From: Haemophilus_D parainfluenzae_AD
GTDB taxonomy: Bacteria > Pseudomonadota > Gammaproteobacteria > Enterobacterales > Pasteurellaceae
DNA length: 64,000 bases
Strand: one strand, 5' to 3'
NCBI RefSeq assembly: GCF_001679325.1
Contig: NZ_LZMX01000027.1
How positions within the stretch are numbered: position 1 is the stretch's first letter; each line of letters opens with the position of its first letter. The notes beneath the pieces are model-generated. The model ran no database searches. It saw nothing but the letters and a program-made list of their open reading frames with translations, and was not told the origin of the DNA. The translations under genes and the position numbers were made by a program. This document shows, in pieces, positions 16,327 through 25,091 of the stretch.

Positions 16327-17475
16327 ATGTTAGAACAACCCCTTTTATCTGAAACGAATACCAAAAAGATTAATTTAATGGATTTAACGCGTCAGCAGAT
16401 GCGTGAGTTTTTTGCAGAATTAGGCGAGAAACCATTTCGTGCGGATCAATTAGTGAAATGGATTTATCATTTTGGCGAAGATAACTTCGATAATATGACC
16501 AATATTAATAAAAAATTACGAGAAAAATTAAAAGCGGTCGCTGAAATTAAAGCGCCAGAAGTTGCGGTTGAACAACGTTCTGCGGATGGTACGATTAAAT
16601 GGGCGATGCAGGTTGGCGAACAACAAGTTGAAACGGTCTATATTCCAGAAGCGGATCGCGCAACACTTTGTGTCTCTTCGCAAGTAGGCTGTGCCTTAGC
16701 TTGTACTTTCTGTTCAACAGCACAACAAGGCTTTAACCGTAATTTAACGGTGTCTGAAATTATCGGTCAGGTTTGGCGCGCCTCAAAAATTATCGGTAAC
16801 TTTGGTGTGACAGGTGTACGTCCTATTACCAATGTGGTGATGATGGGTATGGGGGAACCATTGTTAAATGTAGCTAATGTTGTACCTGCGATGGAAATTA
16901 TGCTTGATGATTTTGCTTATGGGTTATCTAAACGACGCGTGACTTTATCCACTTCAGGTGTCGTGCCTGCGCTCGATATGTTGCGCGATAAGATTGATGT
17001 GGCATTAGCGATTTCACTTCACGCACCGAACGATGAATTGCGTGATGAAATTATGCCGATCAATAAAAAATATAACATCAAAATGTTGATGGACTCGGTG
17101 CATAGATACTTAGAAGTATCGAATGCTAACCATGGTAAAGTGACTATTGAATATGTGTTATTAGATCATGTGAATGATGGCACAGAGCATGCACATCAAT
17201 TAGCCCAAGTGTTGAAAAATACTCCGTGTAAAATCAACTTAATCCCATGGAACCCGTTCCCGGAAGCGCCTTATGGTAAAAGCTCAAATAGTCGTGTCGA
17301 TCGTTTCCAAAAAACCTTAATGGAATACGGCTTTACGGTGATTGTGCGTAAAACCCGTGGTGATGATATTGATGCCGCTTGTGGTCAGTTGGCGGGGGAT
17401 GTGATCGACCGAACTAAACGTACAGCAATGAAACGTAAGTTTGGTGAGGGTATTGACGTAAAAGCTGTTAATTAA
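16327..17475 (+). CDS. rlmN: dual-specificity RNA methyltransferase RlmN
   Basis: RlmN is a radical-SAM enzyme that makes 2-methyladenosine at A2503 of 23S rRNA and A37 of some tRNAs. In its 382 residues the CxxxCxxC iron-sulfur motif appears as CALACTFC near 122-129, and the second catalytic cysteine is near 352 in DAACGQLAGD. GMGEPLLN and SLHAPNDELR are further signatures. It heads a plus-strand series rlmN-pilW-rodZ-ispG-hisS-yfgM whose order matches what I recall for H. influenzae. Confidence 0.97.
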   Translation: MLEQPLLSETNTKKINLMDLTRQQMREFFAELGEKPFRADQLVKWIYHFGEDNFDNMTNINKKLREKLKAVAEIKAPEVAVEQRSADGTIKWAMQVGEQQVETVYIPEADRATLCVSSQVGCALACTFCSTAQQGFNRNLTVSEIIGQVWRASKIIGNFGVTGVRPITNVVMMGMGEPLLNVANVVPAMEIMLDDFAYGLSKRRVTLSTSGVVPALDMLRDKIDVALAISLHAPNDELRDEIMPINKKYNIKMLMDSVHRYLEVSNANHGKVTIEYVLLDHVNDGTEHAHQLAQVLKNTPCKINLIPWNPFPEAPYGKSSNSRVDRFQKTLMEYGFTVIVRKTRGDDIDAACGQLAGDVIDRTKRTAMKRKFGEGIDVKAVN

Positions 17476-17544
17476 GCTAAATATCGCAATACTTGTAGAG
17501 GAAAAATGGCCTAGAGAAGAGTGATAAAATAGAGGAGTGATAAG

Positions 17545-18087
17545 ATGAAATTAATCCCAATTAACATTCTAAGTGCGGTCATTTTTCCTTTTGTTTTTTC
17601 TGCCTGTGTCTCGCAGTCTTCCGTTGACTTTAATAAACAACAAGCAGCTAAAGCTCGCGTTGAATTGGCATTAGGTTATCTTCAACAAAATGATTTTATT
17701 CAAGCAAAACTTAATTTAGATAAAGCCATTGAACATGATGAACGCTATTATCTTGTGCACTCAGCACTTGCGCATTTTTATCAATTACAAGGCGATACAG
17801 AAAAAGCGCAGCAAGCTTATTTACAAGCGATTAAATTAGACGATAAGCAAGGCGATGTGTATAACAACTTTGGTGCATTTCTCTGTGGGCAAGGTGAGTT
17901 TGAACAAGCTTATTCACAATTTAATGCGGCACTTGCTGCACCCAATTATTATCATCAAGCCGATACTTACGAAAACATAGCGCTTTGTGCTTTTGCTGGA
18001 AAACAAACTGATGTTTATCAACAGGCATTGGATAAATTGCGTCAAGTTGATCCTTCTAGAGCGGAAAAACTCCGCTCACTCAAATAA
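17545..18087 (+). CDS. pilW: type IV pilus biogenesis lipoprotein PilW/PilF (TPR)
   Basis: This outer-membrane pilotin-like lipoprotein helps assemble the PilQ secretin, needed in Haemophilus for type IV pili and DNA uptake. A signal peptide ends in the lipobox FSAC (cysteine 21), followed by about three tetratricopeptide repeats between residues 35 and 150 (for example LGYLQQNDFIQAKLNLDKAI). The 180 residues are a little shorter than enteric homologues. A USS at about 17573 sits within the signal-peptide codons. It lies between rlmN and rodZ, its normal place in Gammaproteobacteria. Confidence 0.9.
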   Translation: MKLIPINILSAVIFPFVFSACVSQSSVDFNKQQAAKARVELALGYLQQNDFIQAKLNLDKAIEHDERYYLVHSALAHFYQLQGDTEKAQQAYLQAIKLDDKQGDVYNNFGAFLCGQGEFEQAYSQFNAALAAPNYYHQADTYENIALCAFAGKQTDVYQQALDKLRQVDPSRAEKLRSLK

Positions 18088-18161
18088 TCATTGCCAAAAG
18101 CCCCTTTCGACTTTAGAATTTAGCATTTAGTTTTTTATTGCTATTTCTTTATTTTATACCT

Positions 18162-19190
18162 ATGAATACAACTGTTGAACAAACCGAAACAACTGAAATC
18201 TCCTTTGGGGATAAACTTCGCCAAACTCGAGAAGCATTGAATCTTTCTCTGGAAGATGCTGCAAAGGCGATTTCTTTACGCCCAAGTATTTTGGACAAAT
18301 TAGAAAATAATGAATTTGTCCAAAAAAATGTGCCATCAACCTTTATGAAAGGGTATGTGCGTAGTTATACTAAATTTTTACGTATTCCTGAGAGTGAATG
18401 GGCGCATTTGACCTTTGGTGAAGCATATAAAAACGATTTAGGTAAAAATGCACGCGCAACGCGTTCAGTAAACCAATATTCTTCTCATAGTCGCTGGGTT
18501 GGTACACTTACAACCATTATTTTACTTGCGGCTGTTGGGATGACTGGCTTATGGTGGTGGCAGAATTATCAAAAATCAAACGAAGAACGTGATAATTTAG
18601 TGCAAACCTACGTTGAAAAAGAAAAAACAGCAGAGGTACCGGTTACTCATTCGAATGAAATTCCCGTCGCGGTAAATAGCCAGCCTGCAACGTCAAATAA
18701 TGAAACAGCACCTGTAACGGAAGCAAAAAATAATGCTGCTGAACCTGTTGTTTCAAATACTCAAGAAAATCAATCTCAACCAGTAAACGCAGAAGTTTCA
18801 ACAGGCGCAACTTCGGCCCCTACCGTTGAACAAGTTCAAGCCCCTGTTGTGGAACAAACCTTACCTAACACAGAACCCACAACAGAGCCGACCGTGCCAG
18901 ATGCACAAAGTGCGGTTGAAACCCCCGCTATTTCTGAAGCACCAACAACAGTAAAAGGCGATCTCGTTATTGAGATTACCAAAAATTCAAGCTGGATTAG
19001 TGTGAAAGACCAAAACCGTAAAGTTTTAGCGCAAAAAGAATATAAACAAGGCGAAGTCTTAACCTTTAATGGTAATGACTATGCATTGATTATCGGCGCG
19101 CCGGGTAACGTTCGTATTACTTATAAAGGCGAAGCGTATCCGCTTACCGTTGATGGCCGTGTGGCTAAATTTAAATTACCAAAACCTTAA
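18162..19190 (+). CDS. rodZ: cell-shape protein RodZ
   Basis: RodZ anchors MreB filaments to the inner membrane and keeps the cell rod-shaped. The 342-residue protein starts with a cytoplasmic helix-turn-helix domain (about 15-85, GDKLRQTREALNLSLED), has one membrane helix near 112-130, a long Pro/Thr/Glu/Val-rich periplasmic linker (about 145-265) and a C-terminal beta domain (DLVIEITKNSSWISVKD onward). The ATG at 18162 is chosen over one 24 bases upstream because MNTTVEQ fits the family start. A USS lies in the linker near 18909, where sequence constraint is low. Confidence 0.93.
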   Translation: MNTTVEQTETTEISFGDKLRQTREALNLSLEDAAKAISLRPSILDKLENNEFVQKNVPSTFMKGYVRSYTKFLRIPESEWAHLTFGEAYKNDLGKNARATRSVNQYSSHSRWVGTLTTIILLAAVGMTGLWWWQNYQKSNEERDNLVQTYVEKEKTAEVPVTHSNEIPVAVNSQPATSNNETAPVTEAKNNAAEPVVSNTQENQSQPVNAEVSTGATSAPTVEQVQAPVVEQTLPNTEPTTEPTVPDAQSAVETPAISEAPTTVKGDLVIEITKNSSWISVKDQNRKVLAQKEYKQGEVLTFNGNDYALIIGAPGNVRITYKGEAYPLTVDGRVAKFKLPKP

Positions 19191-19208
19191 CGAATAATTT
19201 ACGAAAGA

Positions 19209-20315
19209 ATGTCAGCAGTAAAACCTACTATCAAGCGTCGTGAATCGACAAAAATTTATGTGGGCAATGTACCAATCGGTGGTGATGCACCGATTGCTGT
19301 ACAATCCATGACAAATACTCGCACAACTGATGTTGAGGCGACCGTTGCACAGATTAAATCGTTGGAACGTGTCGGCGCAGATATCGTGCGTGTTTCTGTA
19401 CCTACCATGGATGCCGCCGAAGCGTTTAAAATCATTAAACAGCAAGTGAATGTGCCATTAGTGGCCGATATTCATTTTGACTATCGTATTGCGTTAAAAG
19501 TGGCTGAATATGGGGTGGATTGCTTACGTATTAATCCGGGCAATATTGGTCGTGAAGATCGTATTCGAGCTGTGGTGGATTGCGCACGTGATAAAAATAT
19601 CCCGATCCGTATTGGTGTTAATGCAGGCTCATTAGAAAAAGATATCCAAGAGAAATTTGGTGAGCCAACACCAGAAGCCTTATTAGAATCAGCGTTACGC
19701 CACGTTGAGATCTTGGATCGTTTAAACTTTGATCAATTTAAAGTGAGTGTAAAAGCATCCGATGTTTTCCTTGCGGTGGAATCTTACCGTTTACTGGCAA
19801 AAGCCATTAAACAGCCGTTGCATTTAGGTATTACGGAAGCAGGTGGCGCACGTGCGGGCTCTGTGAAGTCAGCAATTGGTTTAGGAATGTTGTTAGCAGA
19901 AGGCATTGGTGATACCTTGCGTGTCTCTTTAGCCGCCGATCCTGTAGAAGAAATCAAAGTTGGTTTTGATATTTTAAAATCGTTACGTATTCGTTCTCGC
20001 GGGATTAACTTTATTGCTTGCCCAACTTGCTCTCGTCAAGAGTTTGATGTGATCGGCACGGTGAATGCACTGGAACAACGTTTAGAAGATATTATCACCC
20101 CAATGGATGTGTCTATTATTGGTTGTGTGGTAAATGGCCCGGGTGAAGCATTAGTGTCTGACCTTGGCGTGACCGGTGGTAATAAGAAAAGTGGCTATTA
20201 TTTAGATGGTGAGCGTCAAAAAGAACGTTTTGACAACGACGCGATTATTGACCAATTAGAAGCAAAAATTCGTGCCAAAGTTGCACAACAAGATCCAAAA
20301 AATCGAATTATTTAA
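19209..20315 (+). CDS. ispG: 4-hydroxy-3-methylbut-2-enyl diphosphate synthase IspG
   Basis: IspG carries out the sixth step of the MEP isoprenoid pathway, a reductive ring opening with a 4Fe-4S cluster. The 368-residue protein has the TIM-barrel part (SMTNTRTTDVEATVAQI, IRIGVNAGSLEKDI) and the cluster ligands in ACPTCSRQEF and in GCVVNGPGEA. Neighbours rodZ upstream (18 bases) and hisS downstream (9 bases) are the classical order. Identification is firm. Confidence 0.97.
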   Translation: MSAVKPTIKRRESTKIYVGNVPIGGDAPIAVQSMTNTRTTDVEATVAQIKSLERVGADIVRVSVPTMDAAEAFKIIKQQVNVPLVADIHFDYRIALKVAEYGVDCLRINPGNIGREDRIRAVVDCARDKNIPIRIGVNAGSLEKDIQEKFGEPTPEALLESALRHVEILDRLNFDQFKVSVKASDVFLAVESYRLLAKAIKQPLHLGITEAGGARAGSVKSAIGLGMLLAEGIGDTLRVSLAADPVEEIKVGFDILKSLRIRSRGINFIACPTCSRQEFDVIGTVNALEQRLEDIITPMDVSIIGCVVNGPGEALVSDLGVTGGNKKSGYYLDGERQKERFDNDAIIDQLEAKIRAKVAQQDPKNRII

Positions 20316-20324
20316 GGAAAACTC

Positions 20325-21596
20325 GTGGCAAAAAATATTCAAGCAATTCGTGGGATGAATGACTGTTCCCCAACTGAATCTCCACTTTGGCAATGGATTG
20401 AAGGACAGGTTCGCCAAATTTTAAGCAGCTACGGCTATTCAGAAGTGCGTATGCCAATCGTGGAAAGTACGCCATTATTTGCTCGTGCAATTGGTGAAGT
20501 CACAGATGTTGTCTCAAAAGAAATGTACACATTCTGGGATAATGATGAGCAATTAACACTTCGCCCAGAAGGTACAGCAGGATGTGTGCGTGCTGCGATT
20601 GAACACGGTTGGATTTACAACAATGAACAACGTTTATGGTATATGGGACCAATGTTCCGCCATGAGCGTCCACAAAAAGGTCGTTACCGTCAATTTCATC
20701 AAGCAGGTGTAGAAGTATTCGGTATCGCAACCCCTGAAATTGATGCGGAGCTAATTATTTTAACGGCTCGTTTGTGGAAAGCATTAGGTATTGATCAACA
20801 TGTTTCTCTTCAATTAAATTCGATTGGTTCATTAGAAGCACGTGCAAACTATCGTTCTGCATTAGTGGCTTTCTTAGAAAATCACCAAGATTTAATGAGC
20901 GAAGAAGAGAAAGAACGTCTTGTAAAAAATCCATTACGTATTTTGGATACTAAAAATCAAGCATTACAAGATGTATTGGACGGCGCGCCAAAATTATTGG
21001 ATTATTTAGACGATGAAAGTCGCGAGCATTTTGCGCAGTTATGCGGTCTATTAGATGCGGTGGGCATTCAATATGAAATTAATCCAAAATTGGTACGTGG
21101 TTTAGACTATTATAATAAAACTGTATTTGAATGGGTGACATCAGCATTAGGTGCACAAGGTACTGTATGTGGTGGTGGACGCTATGACGGCTTAGTTGAA
21201 CAACTTGGTGGCCACGCAACCAGTGGTGTCGGTTTTGCAATGGGCTTAGAGCGTTTAGTGCTACTCGTTCAAGAAGTGAATAAATCGATTCCGGTAAAAA
21301 GTGCGGTAGATATTTACGTTGTTTATCAAGGTGAAGGTACAACGTTAGCCGCATTCCAGCTCGCTGAAAAACTTCGCTCAGAATTACCGCACTTAAGCAC
21401 CATGTTGCATTGCAGCGGCGGTAACTTTAAAAAACAATTTAAACGCGCAGATAAGTCTGGTGCGACTCTGGCTCTTGTGCTTGGTGAAAGTGAAGTGCAA
21501 AATAATCAAGTTGTGGTAAAACACTTACTTGGCGCAGCAGAGCAACAAACCATTGATGTGTCCAATTTAATTGAACACGTAAAAGCCCAATTTTAA
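20325..21596 (+). CDS. hisS: histidyl-tRNA synthetase
   Basis: Class II aminoacyl-tRNA synthetase of 423 residues, the usual size. Motif 2 is MFRHERPQKGRYRQFHQ, the histidine-specific sequence is LVRGLDYYNKTVFEW, and motif 3 is GVGFAMGLERL. The C-terminal anticodon-binding domain begins near residue 330. The start is a GTG just after AAGGAAAA, matching the family N-terminus (AKNIQAIRGMNDC). The histidine leader peptide at 50534-50614 would sense the charged product of this enzyme. Confidence 0.97.
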   Translation: MAKNIQAIRGMNDCSPTESPLWQWIEGQVRQILSSYGYSEVRMPIVESTPLFARAIGEVTDVVSKEMYTFWDNDEQLTLRPEGTAGCVRAAIEHGWIYNNEQRLWYMGPMFRHERPQKGRYRQFHQAGVEVFGIATPEIDAELIILTARLWKALGIDQHVSLQLNSIGSLEARANYRSALVAFLENHQDLMSEEEKERLVKNPLRILDTKNQALQDVLDGAPKLLDYLDDESREHFAQLCGLLDAVGIQYEINPKLVRGLDYYNKTVFEWVTSALGAQGTVCGGGRYDGLVEQLGGHATSGVGFAMGLERLVLLVQEVNKSIPVKSAVDIYVVYQGEGTTLAAFQLAEKLRSELPHLSTMLHCSGGNFKKQFKRADKSGATLALVLGESEVQNNQVVVKHLLGAAEQQTIDVSNLIEHVKAQF

Positions 21597-21614
21597 TTTT
21601 AGAAGGATAGGAAA

Positions 21615-22229
21615 ATGGCATATACCATTGAAGAAGAACAAGAACTGAATCAGTTAAAAGAGTGGTGGAAAGACAATGGCAAAGCCATTATTGCCGCTTT
21701 TATTCTTGGCGTAGGCGGGATGTTGGGGTGGCGTTATTGGCAGTCTTATCAAGCTAATCAAATTATGCAAGCGTCTGCTGAATATGATGCGTTAGTCTAT
21801 ACCACAAATAAAGATGCCGCGGCACAACAAGCTAAAGTGGCTGAATTTGTGAAAGCGCATGATAAAACCAGCTATGCGGTATTTAGTTTATTAGATGAAG
21901 CAAAAGGTTTCGTTGCAAAACAAGATTACGCCTCTGCTGAAAACAGCTTGAAACAAGCGATTGCTCAATCACAAGATGATATCTTAACGTCTCTTGCTGC
22001 GCTTCGTTTGTCTGCTGTGCAATTCCAACAAGGTCAATTTGATGCAGCATTAGCAAGTCTAAATCAAGTGAAAAGCCAAGGTTTTAGTGCGCGTAAAGAT
22101 CTTTTAGCGGGTGATATTCAAGTCGCAAAAGGCGATGTGAATGGTGCTAAAGCAAGTTTTGAAAATGCACAGAAAAACGGTAACCCGTTAGAGAAACAAA
22201 TGGCGCAGATGAAATTAAATAATCTGTAA
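21615..22229 (+). CDS. yfgM: YfgM-family periplasmic chaperone (ancillary SecYEG translocon subunit)
   Basis: A 204-residue protein with a cytoplasmic N-terminus (YTIEEEQELNQLKEWWKDNG), one membrane helix at about residues 24-41, and a periplasmic TPR-like domain (tetratricopeptide-like helices from about 75). In E. coli YfgM joins PpiD at the Sec translocon, so it is notable that ppiD is in the same window, though not adjacent. In enterics bamB follows yfgM. Here a terminator follows directly, so bamB is elsewhere. Confidence 0.9.
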   Translation: MAYTIEEEQELNQLKEWWKDNGKAIIAAFILGVGGMLGWRYWQSYQANQIMQASAEYDALVYTTNKDAAAQQAKVAEFVKAHDKTSYAVFSLLDEAKGFVAKQDYASAENSLKQAIAQSQDDILTSLAALRLSAVQFQQGQFDAALASLNQVKSQGFSARKDLLAGDIQVAKGDVNGAKASFENAQKNGNPLEKQMAQMKLNNL

Positions 22230-22239
22230 TATTTTAATT

Positions 22240-22263
22240 AGCCCGAATTGCTCGGGCTTTTTT
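22240..22263 (+). terminator. terminator after yfgM
   Basis: AGCCCGA (22240-22246) pairs with TCGGGCT (22252-22258), followed by TTTTT. It closes the rlmN-yfgM series. Confidence 0.9.
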
Positions 22264-22280
22264 ATTGGATTTTTGAGCTG

Positions 22281-22724
22281 ATGATTCAGAAACCTCTTGT
22301 GCCACCTCCTATCATTTTTATTGGGTGCGCACTTATCATGGCATATTTGCCTAATCCTTATCTATTATCAACCATTGTGCTCATTGCTTATTTGATGGTA
22401 TTGGTTTCTTCTGTCATCGCTTTTTTTAGTCTTTGGGAATTCTATAAGAGTAAAGCGAATATCAATCCAATTCATTTAGAAAAAAGTAATGCGTTTGTGA
22501 CAAATGGTATTTATCGTTTTAGCCGTAACCCCATGTATTTAAGCCTAGTGGGTTTGTTAGTGGCATGGGCAGTTTATTTGCAAAGTGCGGTCAGTTTTTT
22601 AGGTGTTTTTCTGTTTATTTATCTCATCACACAATGGCAAATTAAACCTGAAGAATACTGGTTAGAGAAGAAATTTGGTGAGTCTTATTTAGCTTATAAG
22701 AAAAAGGTTAGACGCTGGATTTAG
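22281..22724 (+). CDS. isoprenylcysteine carboxyl methyltransferase-like membrane protein
   Basis: A 147-residue protein with about four hydrophobic helices. The C-terminal half carries YRFSRNPMYLSLVGLLVAW and EYWLEKKFGESYLAYKKKV, typical of the small bacterial ICMT/PEMT-like family, in which the SAM-binding site lies among the membrane helices. The substrate of such bacterial proteins is mostly unknown. An in-frame start at 22248 falls inside the yfgM terminator and was rejected in favour of the ATG at 22281. A USS lies in the gene near 22584. Confidence 0.82.
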   Translation: MIQKPLVPPPIIFIGCALIMAYLPNPYLLSTIVLIAYLMVLVSSVIAFFSLWEFYKSKANINPIHLEKSNAFVTNGIYRFSRNPMYLSLVGLLVAWAVYLQSAVSFLGVFLFIYLITQWQIKPEEYWLEKKFGESYLAYKKKVRRWI

Positions 22725-22730
22725 CCAATA

Positions 22731-22760
22731 AAAAAATCGCCTAAAAATAGGCGATTTTTT
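22731..22760. terminator. bidirectional terminator between the ICMT-like gene and sodA
   Basis: AAAAAATCGCCT pairs with AGGCGATTTTTT around a short A-rich loop. It serves both converging genes. Confidence 0.92.
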
Positions 22761-22778
22761 ATATATTTTGAGAAGCGA

Positions 22779-23426
22779 TTATTTAGCTGCACATCCGCAA
22801 TCTGCTAATTTTTTAGCAAAACGATCCGCAACGAAATCCCAGTTTACTACGTTCCAGAATTCTTTGATGTAGTCTGGACGACGGTTTTGGAATTTTAAGT
22901 AGTAAGCGTGTTCCCAAACATCTAAACCTAAAAGTGGGAAACCTTCACAACCTGCAATTTCTTTACCCATTAATGGAGAATCTTGGTTTGCAGTAGAAAC
23001 AACAGATAATTTACCTTGGTTAATCACTAACCATGCCCAACCTGAACCGAAACGAGTTGCTGCTGCTTTTTCAAATTCAGCTTTGAAGTTTTCTACAGAA
23101 CCGAAATCACGTTCGATAGCTGCTTTTAAATCACCTTGTAAAGTGGTGCCTTTTTTCAATGATTTCCAGAATAAGCTGTGGTTAGCGTGACCGCCAGCGT
23201 TGTTACGTAACGCAGTACGTTTTTCAGCAGGGATTTTATCTAATTGGCTGATTAATTGACCTGCACACATTTCAGAAAATTCAGCAGGTAACGTTTCTAA
23301 CACGGCATTTGCATTATTTACATATGCTTGGTGGTGTTTAGAGTGGTGAATTTCCATTGTTTGTGCATCAAAATGTGGTTCTAATGCATCATAAGCGTAG
23401 CCTAATTCAGGTAGAGTATAAGACAT
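22779..23426 (-). CDS. sodA: manganese superoxide dismutase
   Basis: SodA converts cytosolic superoxide to hydrogen peroxide and oxygen. The 215 residues carry the four metal ligands in MEIHHSKHHQAYV, NHSLFWKSL and DVWEHAYYL. QDSPLMG and GGHANHS favour the manganese type over the iron type. A short extra tail ADCGCAAK ends the protein, with two cysteines not normally seen in SodA. A divergent region shared with ccmA contains an FNR-like site, which fits anaerobic repression. The gene is near ccm, as I recall for H. influenzae. Confidence 0.96.
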   Translation of the reverse strand: MSYTLPELGYAYDALEPHFDAQTMEIHHSKHHQAYVNNANAVLETLPAEFSEMCAGQLISQLDKIPAEKRTALRNNAGGHANHSLFWKSLKKGTTLQGDLKAAIERDFGSVENFKAEFEKAAATRFGSGWAWLVINQGKLSVVSTANQDSPLMGKEIAGCEGFPLLGLDVWEHAYYLKFQNRRPDYIKEFWNVVNWDFVADRFAKKLADCGCAAK

Positions 23427-23509
23427 AATATGTTCCTTTTTTAAATGAAGTTAAGGTAATGTTTTTTGATAAAACAACATCAAAAAATAACTAAATAGTA
23501 GCAGAAAAT

Positions 23510-23523
23510 TTGATTTAGATCAT
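23510..23523. promoter_or_regulatory. FNR-like box between sodA and ccmA
   Basis: TTGAT-TTAG-ATCAT matches 9 of the 10 defined bases of the FNR consensus TTGAT-N4-ATCAA. It lies in the 284-base gap between divergent sodA and the ccm operon, so it could repress sodA and/or activate ccm when oxygen is low. Nothing else is recognised in this gap apart from expected promoters. Confidence 0.5.
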
Positions 23524-23710
23524 CAAATCTTTTAATTATTTGATTATCCGATGAAAAAGCTAGGAAAATTTAGTTTGTTTTAAATCAATAAACATGCCGA
23601 TCTACTTCTAAATAGTTATACCCAGAGGGCTTTAAAATCTCGTCAAAATTTCCCCTTGTGGTAGAATACCCGCTGATTTTTCATAAGATTTTATTTTTAA
23701 GGCTGAGACT

Positions 23711-24352
23711 ATGTTTTCTGCTCATCAACTTCAATTAGAACAATTAGCGTGCCAACGTGGCGATCGCCTGTTGTTCACTGATCTTTCACTACAATTTCAA
23801 AGTGGTGATTTCGTGCAAATTGAAGGGCATAATGGTATCGGTAAAACAAGTTTATTACGGATTTTAGCCGGTCTAGCTCAGCCTGTAGAAGGTAAAGTGC
23901 GGTGGAATTTAGAAGAGATTACAAAACAACGCGAAGAATACCATTATCAGCTACTTTATCTCGGCCATCATTCAGGCGTGAAACCTGAATTAACGGCATG
24001 GGAAAATTTAAAATTTTATCAGCAGATTAGTCAAAGCCAACAAGGCACGGATATTTTATGGGATGTGCTCGAAACGGTAGGTTTACTTGGACGTGAAGAT
24101 TTGCCAGCTGCACAACTTTCAGCCGGTCAGCAAAAGCGCATTGCCTTGGCGAGATTATGGATCTCTGAAGCGCCACTTTGGATTTTGGATGAACCTTTTA
24201 CAGCAATAGATAAAAAAGGGGTTGAAGTTTTGACCGCACTTTTTGAAAATCATGCTAAAAGAGGTGGAATGGTCATTTTAACCAGTCACCAAGAAGTGCC
24301 AAGTACGCTATTGAAAAAAATCAACCTTGCTGATTATAAATATAACTCTTAG
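23711..24352 (+). CDS. ccmA: cytochrome c maturation ATPase CcmA
   Basis: This ATP-binding subunit of the CcmAB(CD) complex releases holo-CcmE after heme loading. In 213 residues it shows Walker A GHNGIGKTSLL near 38, signature LSAGQQKR and Walker B LWILDEPFTAID. It is the first of nine consecutive ccm genes. The start context has no strong ribosome binding site, but the first residues fit the family. A USS falls in the gene (about 23897) and another, in reverse, near its end. Confidence 0.95.
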   Translation: MFSAHQLQLEQLACQRGDRLLFTDLSLQFQSGDFVQIEGHNGIGKTSLLRILAGLAQPVEGKVRWNLEEITKQREEYHYQLLYLGHHSGVKPELTAWENLKFYQQISQSQQGTDILWDVLETVGLLGREDLPAAQLSAGQQKRIALARLWISEAPLWILDEPFTAIDKKGVEVLTALFENHAKRGGMVILTSHQEVPSTLLKKINLADYKYNS

Positions 24353-24358
24353 ATTTTT

Positions 24359-25024
24359 ATGATATTTTTACAGATTATAAAGCGTGAGCTGAAGATTGCG
24401 ACACGTAAGCAAGCGGAAATTTTAAACCCACTTTGGTTTTTTTTAATCGTCATCACGTTATTTCCATTAGTCATTGGGCCGGATCCTAAGTTACTTTCTC
24501 GCATCGCACCAGGAATCTCTTGGGTGGCGGCATTGCTTTCTGCGTTGCTGTCTTTTGAGCGCTTATTCCGAGATGACTTTATTGATGGCTCTTTAGAACA
24601 ATTGATGCTCACGGCTCAACCTTTAGCTTTAACGGCACTTGCAAAAGTCGTTGCACACTGGTTGTTAACAGGTTTGCCGTTGATTCTACTTTCTCCGATT
24701 GCTGCTTTATTGCTCTCGTTAGAAGTGAATATTTGGTGGGCATTGGTGCTTACACTCTTAGTGGGTACACCGATTTTAAGCTGCATTGGCGCAATTGGCG
24801 TGGCATTGACGGTAGGATTGCGTAAAGGTGGCGTATTGCTGAGTTTACTTGTTGTACCATTATTCATTCCGGTTTTAATTTTTGCTTCAGCAATTTTAGA
24901 TGCGGCTACGTTAAATCTCCCTTATGGTGGACAACTTGCTATTTTAGGTGCAATTTTAGCTGGCGCGATAACCTTATCGCCTTTTGCGATTGCCGCTGCA
25001 CTACGAATTAGTTTAGATAATTAA
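24359..25024 (+). CDS. ccmB: heme exporter subunit CcmB
   Basis: An integral membrane protein of 221 residues with six hydrophobic segments, partner of CcmA. The N-terminus IIKRELKIATRKQAEILNP and the segment RDDFIDGSLEQLML are typical of CcmB. It begins six bases after ccmA and is followed by a 67-base gap containing a USS before ccmC. Confidence 0.94.
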   Translation: MIFLQIIKRELKIATRKQAEILNPLWFFLIVITLFPLVIGPDPKLLSRIAPGISWVAALLSALLSFERLFRDDFIDGSLEQLMLTAQPLALTALAKVVAHWLLTGLPLILLSPIAALLLSLEVNIWWALVLTLLVGTPILSCIGAIGVALTVGLRKGGVLLSLLVVPLFIPVLIFASAILDAATLNLPYGGQLAILGAILAGAITLSPFAIAAALRISLDN

Positions 25025-25091
25025 TCATCATGACGGTGAAAGTGCGGTCAGATTTTTAACTGTTTTTTATTTTTTGAATTAAGGATCTTTT

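Noticed and set aside
16115..16333. 72-codon Phe/Ser-rich frame before rlmN
   Set aside because: Low complexity, no ribosome binding site and overlap with the rlmN start; arises from T-rich intergenic DNA.
22248..22280. Longer start for the ICMT-like protein
   Set aside because: It lies within the terminator hairpin of yfgM.
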